DNA of 64,000 nt. It comes from Prorocentrum cordatum (lineage: Eukaryota; Sar; Dinophyceae; Prorocentrales; Prorocentraceae). Position numbers and translations under genes: made by a program. The notes under the pieces are model-generated. The model saw only the letters and a list, made by a program, of their open reading frames with translations, had not been told where the DNA came from and searched no databases. The stretch spans positions 590,923 to 654,922 of the forward strand of contig CAUYUJ010017849.1 in the NCBI GenBank assembly GCA_963575745.1. Direction: 5' to 3'. Positions 19,426-28,323 of the stretch are shown here, piece by piece (position 1 is the first letter of the stretch; the number at the start of each line of letters is the position of its first letter).

Positions 19426-20957
19426 CCCCCTTTGTTGCTGGAGGGGCGCAAAAAGGTGCCGACACCGCTGCTCCCCGGAACTCTCCTGGGGTGCTCTCGT
19501 CGCTCCTCCTGGCCCCTCCGCCCTCGATCCTCTGCGCGCGCCCCCCCCCCGTCGGGGGGGACAAGAGGGTGCCGATACCACCACGTACTCCCTGGACTTC
19601 TCCTGTGTGTGTGGGGGGGGCATCCTGGCACCAGCCCCGAGGAGAATCCAGCCGTGGTGACGAGACGAGGGCTCTCCAGGAGGAGCGGCGGCGCCGCTAG
19701 TCACACCTTTCCCCCCCTCGGATGTCCCGGCTCCCAGCTCGGCTGCACGCGAGAGCGATCCTGGGTGAGAGTGACCTCTGGCGCGCGGCATAGAGAGAGG
19801 GCGCGGGGGCCAACATCCCGCGCGCAAGCCGCTGGGCGTCGCAGCGCGTCCAGTGGACGGGATACCCCACCGGGCCCGCACTCAAGGTCCCTGCGGCGAA
19901 GGGTCACCCCTACGTGTAGCCGACCCTCGTTGAGCAGGGACCGACCGCCCCGGCATTCCTATTCAGGCCTACCACGACATGTTCTTAGAGCCAAAAACTG
20001 TTCGAATAACAGAAACAATACTCTTAGAACGTACACCCGATGTGTCAAAACAAAACAGTCCCAGCCAGAATTGTTCCAAGAACATCCCTTGGAAACCACA
20101 ACAACAGTTTCTTAGAACACTCCTTGGTGGGCCGATGGGCGCGCCAAGACGCTCCGCCACTGCTTGACCACGAGCCACGCCCATCCCGGAGCTACATAGG
20201 CGATTTCGGACACACTGCACCCAAAATCGCTTTCATCTCTTGGGGACACATATTTTGCTTCCGCCGCCCTACGCCGAGCTTCCGCCGAGTTTCCGCCGAG
20301 CTTCCGCCGGCCTCGCTTCACTCCCGCCGCCCTCCCGCCGCCCTCCCGCCGAGGAAGAGATGACGACTCCTTCGACCCCCGACGGCGAGAGGCCCGGCCT
20401 GGAACGCCCCTCGCGGGCCGCACGAGCGGCGAGCGATCCGGCGGACGACCCGCTGCCCGCACGGTGCGCGCGCCCGCGCCAGGCCTCCCGCGCACGGGCC
20501 CGCCGGTGCCCGCCTTCTTGGGCCTGTCGTCGCCCTCGGCGGGCCGGCGGCGGGGCGGCGCGGGGGGGGCGCCCTCCCCTCCTGTCTCCTTCGCCGCCCC
20601 GCCCCCCCCCCCCGACTGCCCTGTTCCTACACGGGAGGCCGAGGAGGAGGAGGAGGGAGGGAGGAGGAGGGATGAGGAGGAGGAGGAAGATGAGCGGGAG
20701 AAGACGAAAAGGAATACGTTGCAGGAGTGGCGGTGCAAAAAGGAAGAAACGGAGAAAGAAGATGACGACGACACCGTCAACGAAAATCCGGCGACGACGG
20801 CAATGATAACGACGAGGGCGGGGGCCGACCAGGAGCAGGACAACGGCGATGGTCCGGGGGCTCGCGCACACCATTTTGGAACCACCCTGGCATTAATAAA
20901 CGCTGTTTGGGGATACTGGACTCTGGCATTAATATGTTTTGTTTTTCCCTGCAGCAG
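19426..20957. other. Intergenic; dispersed repeat and AT-richer patch
   Basis: The part at 19860-19960 contains GGCGAAGGGTCACC and CGTGTAGCCGA and is an inverted copy of sequence at about 60210-60340. The patch at about 19975-20130 is clearly poorer in GC than its surroundings and carries TTCTTAGAGC, CTCTTAGAAC and TTCTTAGAAC motifs. CCG-rich repeats lie at 20270-20360 and GGA/GAC-rich sequence at 20640-20820. TATTAATGCCAG occurs twice downstream of the transposase-like stop (about 20890 and 20930 on the complement). Confidence 0.45.
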
Positions 20958-23900
20958 CTATTCATCCATCTGGGCCTCGCGCGCAGCCAGCGCCTCGGCT
21001 CTGGATACGTCTTTATAGAATTGCGCGCCTCTGTGGCTGAAGGAGTATCGGTGGTGAGACAAATCCAGGTTGTGCGCCGACCGGAGGTAATGAAACGCCG
21101 ACAGTGGTATTCTACCACCGTCTGGGACGGCGGCCGACCCAGCTTCCATTGTGACTGGCCAAGCTAGGAGGTCCGCGACAGGGACAAAAATTGGGCCGCG
21201 CCCGTGCCCAAATGCACGGGGTCGAACCGGGCTCCACGTGCCGAAAAGGTTGACTTTGGTGCCGTGCTTCTCTGGCCTGGGAACGGGCCACCACGCGGTC
21301 GCTACCGCAACTTGTGCCTCAAGTCGCTCGCGCACTACGCGTAAAATCTGCCCGACTTGGATGGGGCATTCCGCATGGGCGCAGCGCCAAATGGCGAACG
21401 CGCCGTCCTCGCATGCACTTTGGCAATACCCGACGGAACCGCCGACGTCGTTGCCCACGCTCATGAGCTGCTGTGGGGGCGCTAAATGCTTGCTCCCATG
21501 GGGTGCTACAGAGACAGCGAGATCGACGACCCTCTGGGGCAGGCCGACAAGGTTCGAATTGCCTGGCCCATCGGTCGCCCCGCGCATTCCACTCAGTATT
21601 TGCGCGAGGCGAATGCTTGACGGTAAGAAATCGGGCAATTCGTGGCGGACCAATTTCATGCAATGGTCGATGTGTTCGACCTCGCTTGCTGGTCGCTGGG
21701 CTTCCAACAGTACCGCTCTGAGCTTATGTAGCCAACGGGCGGAACCTGTCTCAAAGCCGCGCGCCCATCCTGGGCCGAGCTTGTCGGGCCAAACACCACG
21801 GAGCTCATTCACTTGCGCCCGAGTGCACACCTGCGCTGCTGGCGCCCAGCTCTCGCTCGTCATCCACGCTTTGTTTTGCAGCGTAAGCGTCCCGTCGCGG
21901 CCCCAGGATATGCGAATGTGGTGCGGGACGCTGACGCCCTTGCTGGTAGCCGGTGCAAGGTAAGAAGGCTGCGCCTTCAGGGGGCTCTGCGCGCTCCCCC
22001 CCTCCCCGAGCTCCAGAGGAAGGGGGGGACGCGAATGAAGATCGGGGAGTAGCGGGGGGGGGGGGGGCATTCGACATCCCGGAGCCTCTTTAAAATCCCA
22101 CAGGTCCCTCAAGTGCTTCCAGTGCGGCGGGTGTCTTAATTTCCTGGATAATATGGTGAACAGCTGCGGCAGGGACAGGACGTCTTCGCCAGCGAGCGCC
22201 CTGTTTATATACGAGAATATCGCATCCTTGATGTCGTGCGTGTGCCCGACAACCAAGAAAACAAGCTCGACGCTTTCCAGCCGAGTGCCCTCTAAATGCG
22301 AAAGCAGCCAGGCGCAAGCAAATATCATAATCGTGTTCTTTGTCTCCTTAGACGTGTTGTCGGCATTCAAGCAAAGCCGCCTTGGCAGGCACCCGATCGC
22401 GCCCACTGCTTCCTTCAGCGTGTCCACGAGCAGAGCGCAAGCCATATTGGAGCCGTGCGCATAATCCTCCAACAAAGTGTATATTAACGGCCGTTTTCCC
22501 AACACCGCTGGCGCCCACGCGCAGATCAATGACGCGACCAAGCGATCGCCCTGCTTATGGAAGGGCGTGTTAATGAGGGCCCTCACCCTCGGAAGTATTG
22601 TCTTGCCCTGGTCCATCTTGTCCCAGCCGATCACTAGAAGTTCACGCGGATTCCGAATGCTTTCCTGGAAAAGATTGTCGAGGCACAGACGTTGCTGGCC
22701 CTGAAACTCATAATGGGCCCCAAGTGTCAAAAGAAGCTGATCTTTGATACTTTGGTCCGGCGACGTCTGGATCATCGTCTTCAGGAAATCGCGCAAGCCG
22801 CAGCTCGAGAACTTCCCGCGTGCCGACCGCAGCACTATGAATGGCAAGTCAACCCGCCAGGCCTTCAAAAACGTGTCCAGGTTCGGTGGCTTGGCCCAGC
22901 CCCGACGCTCACAATCGCAGCGGAATATAGAATAGTACTGCTGTTTTGTGCCGCTGGGCAAGAACAATTTATCTTCTAAGGGCGACGTGTCTGCGTGCAC
23001 CTTCGCGTAATCGAGTAGCCAGGCCCGACAGTCCCTGTAGGCGAGTGATCTTTCACTCACCCATCTTCCCAACGAAAGCGGCGCGATGCCGAGTGCGAGC
23101 TTCCGGGCCCTTTGGAGCCCATCGGCGTGTATGTCCGTGATCGCAATGAAGGCTTCTCGGCAAACCTCGCGCCCCAAGACATGGAACTTCGTTTTGAACT
23201 CGCCCTCGCCCGCCATCTCCTTCGAGCGACGGAATAGATTCGCTAGTCTATGATCCCGGTCACATTTTGGCAGAGCGTACCAGAGCTTCCTCCACATCAA
23301 CACGATCTGAGGTGATCCCACGAATGCGTCCATGCACGTATGCTGTTGGCCTCCGCGTTCACATTTCTTATGGAGAGCGTCCCAAATGCGTTTCATGTCC
23401 AACTTTGGCACCAACCTTCTGGATTTCGCGAATGCTTTGGGTTTCTGTTCTATGCTGCCGTGTTTAGACAAGTGCCGCTTCATTAGTTTGTATTCTTTTT
23501 CTCGTGCTATGCCCTCGGCAATCTCAGCCTGCTCCCACTGGCATAACTTCAACGCGGACCGCCAGCGTAGAACTTGTTTGGTGTGATCAAGGACGGTTCC
23601 CTCGGCGATGATATTCAGAGGTTCCACAACAGGCGCGACCTCCGAAATTGCATTCCTGTCAGTGAACGGGTCCCATGATTTCAACGAATCCCATAACGAA
23701 AACAATGTTTCTGTGTTGGTGCTATCAACTGCCTCACTCTCCAGAACGATTGCGTCGTCGTCGGGTTCTTCATCGACGTCCGCCTCTTTCCCGCCACACT
23801 CCAGCACGCCTGGCAAAGCGGAAACGAGCCAATCGGCTTCGGCGCCCCTGCAAGCCCGCGCGCCCTCGCCGTCGAAGCACCACCCCTGGTCGGCTGGCTG

Positions 23901-24518
23901 CGGCTCCAGCGCCCAGAAATGATAATTCCCAATGTTGGCGATAGAACATACTTGCAAGTCGGATTGGCCCACCAAGCTTGGCGCGCAAACTACTTGGGGT
24001 TCAGGCACAAGGCACACGATCTGAATTTCGAAAAGGGCAGAAGCAGCCATCAGCAAAGGTGTGTCGATCCATTCGCCCATGGCCTTCATGCGCGCAAAGT
24101 AATCCTGCATGCTGGGGTATTCCATCGTAACCCACTGTTCTATTGTTGTGTCCGGTAGAAGCGGCACATCTCTGTTGTCCGAAATCCACTTCAGGAGCAT
24201 CAGACGCATCGCCCGAATGGCAGCATGTCTGCCATGTGTTCTCACAAAGCGAACAAGTATGTCACTATGCTGGTTTCCTGGCTGCAGCCTCTCCAGATTT
24301 CTGAGCACAGCATCAGGGCCGCAATTTCCATCTGTCAAAGTGTTTCGGTCAATGGTTAGGCCATTGCGCTGGGCTGTGTTCTCTATCGCTGTTTCGAGTT
24401 GGGCCCGGCTCTCTGGGCTCAAGTCCACGCGCGGTTTGTCTCGCCGCCCAGAAAGAGCCACGAAATCTGGTAGCTGTGTGAGCGGCGCACATGCGTCTTT
24501 ATATCTCCACGGTGCCAT
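20958..24518 (-). CDS. OTU protease-like domain fused to DDE/RNase H-fold transposase-like protein
   Basis: One uninterrupted frame; from the ATG at 24518 it gives 1186 residues (the frame is open to 24776). Residues 61-204 resemble an OTU cysteine protease: TDGNCGPDA with Cys66 as nucleophile and NYHFWALE with His200. The central part resembles the transposase-like domain often labelled DUF7869: GWDKMDQGKT (about 633), LNADNTSKETKN (about 724) and VVGHTHDIKDAIF (about 758) provide three acidic positions on an RNase H-type fold. The C-terminal third ends in a small region with LFGTWSPV and WPVTMEAG, possibly a chromatin-reader-like or BAH-like fold; unsure. A domesticated or mobile transposase with an added protease is the best reading. 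No terminal inverted repeats were found by eye. The long intact frame suggests recent function. Confidence 0.7.
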   Translation of the reverse strand: MAPWRYKDACAPLTQLPDFVALSGRRDKPRVDLSPESRAQLETAIENTAQRNGLTIDRNTLTDGNCGPDAVLRNLERLQPGNQHSDILVRFVRTHGRHAAIRAMRLMLLKWISDNRDVPLLPDTTIEQWVTMEYPSMQDYFARMKAMGEWIDTPLLMAASALFEIQIVCLVPEPQVVCAPSLVGQSDLQVCSIANIGNYHFWALEPQPADQGWCFDGEGARACRGAEADWLVSALPGVLECGGKEADVDEEPDDDAIVLESEAVDSTNTETLFSLWDSLKSWDPFTDRNAISEVAPVVEPLNIIAEGTVLDHTKQVLRWRSALKLCQWEQAEIAEGIAREKEYKLMKRHLSKHGSIEQKPKAFAKSRRLVPKLDMKRIWDALHKKCERGGQQHTCMDAFVGSPQIVLMWRKLWYALPKCDRDHRLANLFRRSKEMAGEGEFKTKFHVLGREVCREAFIAITDIHADGLQRARKLALGIAPLSLGRWVSERSLAYRDCRAWLLDYAKVHADTSPLEDKLFLPSGTKQQYYSIFRCDCERRGWAKPPNLDTFLKAWRVDLPFIVLRSARGKFSSCGLRDFLKTMIQTSPDQSIKDQLLLTLGAHYEFQGQQRLCLDNLFQESIRNPRELLVIGWDKMDQGKTILPRVRALINTPFHKQGDRLVASLICAWAPAVLGKRPLIYTLLEDYAHGSNMACALLVDTLKEAVGAIGCLPRRLCLNADNTSKETKNTIMIFACAWLLSHLEGTRLESVELVFLVVGHTHDIKDAIFSYINRALAGEDVLSLPQLFTILSRKLRHPPHWKHLRDLWDFKEAPGCRMPPPPPLLPDLHSRPPLPLELGEGGSAQSPLKAQPSYLAPATSKGVSVPHHIRISWGRDGTLTLQNKAWMTSESWAPAAQVCTRAQVNELRGVWPDKLGPGWARGFETGSARWLHKLRAVLLEAQRPASEVEHIDHCMKLVRHELPDFLPSSIRLAQILSGMRGATDGPGNSNLVGLPQRVVDLAVSVAPHGSKHLAPPQQLMSVGNDVGGSVGYCQSACEDGAFAIWRCAHAECPIQVGQILRVVRERLEAQVAVATAWWPVPRPEKHGTKVNLFGTWSPVRPRAFGHGRGPIFVPVADLLAWPVTMEAGSAAVPDGGRIPLSAFHYLRSAHNLDLSHHRYSFSHRGAQFYKDVSRAEALAAREAQMDE

Positions 24519-25369
24519 GATATTAACATAGGAGGCATGGGGGCATGTATTCAACGTTTGAGCCAGCATGTGCGCCGGAATGCGATGATTGCGCGATACG
24601 GCGACGGCTGTCGGTCGTGGCAGTAGCCGCTGCACCATGCTGGGCCATGCTAGGCAAGGCAGCCGAATGAGAGATCGAAGGCAACGTGAAACTACAAGCG
24701 ATTTCCCCTGGTTGAGGAAAACTTGAGATGGAGTACAACTGTGTTGTGTTGCTTGCGGCCGTGATCTAATTGTCAATTTATATGATCGAATCTAGTCTCC
24801 CCCTTGCTTGACCATCGTTTCACAATCGAACCGACAAATCGACAAAAACCATTTTTTCCCCAAGTAGGCTTGCCTAAGGGGATCTTACGCGTTTGTGAAG
24901 GACCGCTGGGCCCGCGGCCCTTCGCGAGAGGCGGCGCCCGGTGTTGCCCGATTCGTTGGGCCTGCGTTCATGTAGGTGTTGCCGTTTTGTTTTCGGCGTT
25001 CCGCTTGGTTTCCAGTTAGCGTTGCCTGTATTCCTCGGCGTTCCATGGTTTCTTCCTGTGGGCGTTCCCCAGGCACTTCTGCATTCCTCGTTGCCGTGTC
25101 CTGGTTTGCTATAAGCGTTCCCTGGGTTCCTTGGGAGTCCTCGGTTCTTTGTTTTTTCTTTTCCTATCGGCATGCCCTGCGTTCCTCAGAGGGTTCCTCG
25201 GTGTCTCGGGCTCGTTGTCCATCTAAGACGCCTGCGACGAACCATCGCCGCCGCATGCCTTTTGGAAACGTCTATGTGGCCAAACGTTGTCCCAAGTTTG
25301 GCCAAGATATTGAACCATTGTAGTGGCCTTCGGCCAGTGCCGCCGATCCGGGGCGCTCCGGATGCCAGT
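24519..25369. other. Upstream region and GCGTTCC-type degenerate repeat
   Basis: AT-richer sequence at 24680-24870 precedes the transposase-like gene. At about 24960-25200, motifs of the type GGCGTTCC and TTGCCGT recur every 35-45 bp. The block GTAGGCTTGCCTAAGGGGAT with TCTTACGCG (about 24866) resembles CTAGGCTCTGCCTAGAAGGG with TTCTTACTC at about 41303, where it also borders the CTCTTGGGG family. Confidence 0.5.
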
Positions 25370-26420
25370 GGCGACTCTTGGGGCCTCTTGGGGGCTTCTT
25401 GGAGGTTTCTTGAAGCCTCCTGGGGGCATCTTTGGGTCGAAGGCCCGAAATGTCAGTTGTTCCCCCTCTGGGTCCCCTCTCGGGCCCGTCCTGGGGCCCT
25501 CTTGGGCCGTCTTTGGGGTCTTTTGGGCCGTTTTGGGCTTTCTTTGGCCGTCTTGGAGCCCTCTTGTAGGCCTCTTGGTCCGTCTTGGGGCGATCTTGAG
25601 GGTCTCTTGGGCCGTCTTCGACGCTGTGAAAGCCGAAGAGGCGAATATACTGAAAATGTACGTCCCCCCCCACGGAATGAAACGAGTTTTTGCCTCTGGG
25701 GGCCCTCTTGGGGGCCATCTTGGAAGCTTTTTGGGGCGTCTTGGAAGCTTCTTGGGCCGTCTGGGGGCCATTTTGGGCGTCTTGGACCGATCGTTCGACG
25801 ACTCGGAGCCCTCTTGGGCCGTCTTGGAGGCCTATTGGGGTCCTCTTGGCCCGCGCGGGGGCCCTCCTGGGCCCGAAAGAGCCCCCCCTCGGAAAAGGGG
25901 AACTGCCCCCCCCCTTACCCCGGCAGGGTCACCCCGGCACCCACCCCCCAGCAGAGCTGAAACCCAGGAACTGATGCTCAGGCTATACTCACACGCCGGA
26001 TCGGCGGATATGTTGCCCGAGTCGTTGTTGAAATTCTTGGGGGCACGCTGGAGGGAGGATGATGGAGAGGAGGATGGGAGAGAGGAGAAGGAAGCCTCGG
26101 AGGGAGAGGAGGCCTCCCGGGAGCCTCTTGGGACACTCTTGGGACCTTCTCGAAGTTTCCTGGGGGTTTCTCGGAGGCCTCTTGGGTGCCTGTGGGAGCT
26201 TCTTGGGGGGCCTCTTTGGCCGTCTTGGGGCGTTCCTGGCCCGTCTGACGCCATCGGAAGCTGTCCTGGGGTCTCTCTGGGCCGACTTGGAGCCCTCTTG
26301 GGGCGTTTCAGGGCCGTCGTGGAAGTCTCCTTGGGCCGTCTTGGGGCCCTCTTGGGGCCCTATTGCGGGCCTCTTGGGCTGTTTCGGGGCCCTCTTGGGC
26401 GGTTTCTTTTCACGATGCTG
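25370..26420 (+). repeat. Degenerate CTCTTGGGGCC repeat family, copy 1
   Basis: Motifs of 9-15 bp around TCTTGGGGC and GGCCGTCTTGG fill the region. A non-repetitive core (GACGCTGTGAAAGCCGAAGA then GGCGAATATACTGAAAATG, about 25620-25665) matches the cores of the inverted copies near 40250-40300, 40625, 41000 and 42195. ORFs of 380 residues run through it but are dominated by the repeat. Confidence 0.8.
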
Positions 26421-26659
26421 CTCCCACCTGAGACTTCCTCATCTTCTCCGACCAGAAGCGTACACTAGTTCGACAACCGCACGGGTGGAGGGCGTTTCCT
26501 CTTCAAAATCTGGCTCTCGCCCTCTTAAAAATCTGGCTCTCGCTTTAGACTTCCCGAGGTCCTTATGACCAGAACTTGCGCAACAGTTACACGGATGGAG
26601 GGCGGATCCTTTGCAAAACGGGGTTCCCTGGACATGAGACGGGGAGGGTGTATTTCAGC
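26421..26659. other. Short mixed sequence
   Basis: AAAATCTGGCTCTCGC occurs at about 26506 and again at 26529 (a 23 bp duplication). No gene seen. Confidence 0.5.
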
Positions 26660-26900
26660 GTCGTTGATACGTCCTCGGTCCTCCTCCTCCTCCTCCTCCT
26701 CCTCCTCATCCTCCTCCTCTTCCTCCTCCTCCTCCCCCTCCTCCCCCTCCTCCTCCTCCGCCTCCTCCTCCTCCTCCGCCTCCTCCTCCTCCCCCGTCCT
26801 CCTCCTCCTCCTCCTCCTCCCCCTCCTCCTCCTCCTCCCCCGTCCTCCTCCTCCTCCTCCTCTCCCTCCTCCTCCTCCTCCCCCGTCCTCCTCCGAGTGG
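26660..26900 (+). repeat. (CTC)n array
   Basis: Almost uninterrupted CTC with the phrase CCCCCGTCCTCCTC repeated about every 45-60 bp, a weak higher-order period. Confidence 0.85.
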
Positions 26901-27564
26901 TCTTCGGGCCACAACTCGGACCTCGGGCGGCCGCTCGGGACGGCTCTGGCACCCCGGGGGGCGCTCTCGGCGAGGCGCGGCCGCTGGAAGGCACCTCGCG
27001 GCGAGGAGACCTCCAAAAACCGGCGTAAACCCCCGAGGACTTCTTCCTCGGAGCCGGGGGGCCGCCGCCTCTCCCCAGAGATCCGATGTCGTGATTTTGT
27101 CCATGCGGGGTCCCCGGTGGTCATTGGAGGTCCTGGCAACTTCCCTGGGGCCGGCCGATGACGACGACGATGACGACGACGGCGGCGGCGACGACGACGG
27201 CGACGACGACGATCCGAGTTTGGGCGGCCCGAAAGCCCAGGAACGGCCTCCGGAGGCCGAAAGCGCCGGATAAAACCTCCGCGCTGAAGTACGCACGACG
27301 TCGGAGTTCTGGGATACCCTCTCGCACCCCCCCGCCGCCGCCGCTGCCTGCGGCGGCGGCGACGGCGGCGGCGGCGGCGACGGCAGCGGCGGCGGCGGCG
27401 GCGACGGCGGCGGCCGACGGACGACGGACGACGGACGACGGACGATGGCGACGGCGACGGCGACGACGACGGCGACGACGACGGCGACGACGGCGACGGA
27501 GACGGCGACGGCGACGACGACGACGACGGCGGCGGCGGCGGCGACGATGACGACGACAACGACG

Positions 27565-27604
<40 letters not shown>

Positions 27605-27819
27605 CGGCGGCGGCGACGACGACGACGAGCGGCCGAGCGGCCGAGCCGCACGGGGGGCGAGCGGGGGGCCGCCCGCGCCTGCGTCAGGCTGGTGGCCCCG
27701 GCGAAGGCGACGCTGAACGTCCGGGACGCCGTTGGCCACGGCGTCGAGGGCGGGCGCGGCCTCGCCCTGCGCCGCCCCGCGCGACGGGCGCGCGGAGAAC
27801 GGGGACAGGGCGAGGAGGA
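26901..27819. repeat. GC-rich segment with (GAC)n, (GGC)n and (GAC)n arrays
   Basis: Mixed GC-rich sequence at 26901-27145, then GAC/GGC triplets at 27157-27215, a GGCCTCCGGAGGCCGAAAGC element (about 27246), CGG/GCG triplets at 27340-27420 and a long GAC/GGC array to about 27630. Poly-Arg, poly-Ala and poly-Thr frames are triplet artefacts. Confidence 0.75.
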
Positions 27820-28284
27820 TGAGGGGAGGGAGGAGGAGGAGGCGGCAGCGGAGGAGGGAGAGGAGGATGAGGGGAGGGAGGAGGGAGAGGAGGATGAGGA
27901 GGAGGAGGAGGAGGGGGGGAGGAGGAGGAGGAGGAGGAGGAGGAGGAGGAGGAGGAGGAGGAGGAGGAGAGGAGGAGGAGGAGGAGGAGGAGGAGGAGGA
28001 GGAGGAGGAGGAGGAGGAGGAGGAGGGAGGAGGAGGAGGAGGAGGAGGAGGAGGAGGAGGAGGAGGAGGAGGAGGAGGAGGAGGAGGAGGAGAGGAGGAG
28101 GAGGAGGAGGAGGAGGAGGAGGAGGAGGAGGAGGAGGAGGAGGAGGAGGAGGAGGAGGAGGAGGAGGAGGAGGAGGAGGAGGAGGAGGAGGAGGGAGGAG
28201 GAGGAGGAGGAGGAGGAGGAGGAGGAGGAGGAGGAGGAGGAGGAGGAGGGGAGGGAGGAGGAGGAGGAGGAAGAGGAGGTGGAG
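27820..28284 (+). repeat. (GGA)n array abutting the LINE
   Basis: About 450 bp of GGA with few interruptions, ending where the retrotransposon body begins. It gives poly-Glu and poly-Gly on the plus strand and poly-Ser/Pro/Leu on the other. Confidence 0.9.
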
Positions 28285-28323
28285 GGAGCACCCACCAGAG
28301 TCTGGGGGCGGCCCAGAGTCTGA

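Noticed and set aside
20958-24800. Terminal inverted repeats of the transposase-like gene
   Set aside because: By-eye comparison of flanks at 20850-20957 and 24519-24900 gave no matching inverted ends; TATTAATGCCAG is repeated only at the 3' side.
25765-25785. Second spliced-leader relict (GCCATTTTGG)
   Set aside because: It arises from the local GGCCGTTTTGGGC-type repeat, is not followed by CTCAAG and has no acceptor or gene after it. The same holds for GCCATTTTG at about 61252 and CCATTTTGG at about 20871.
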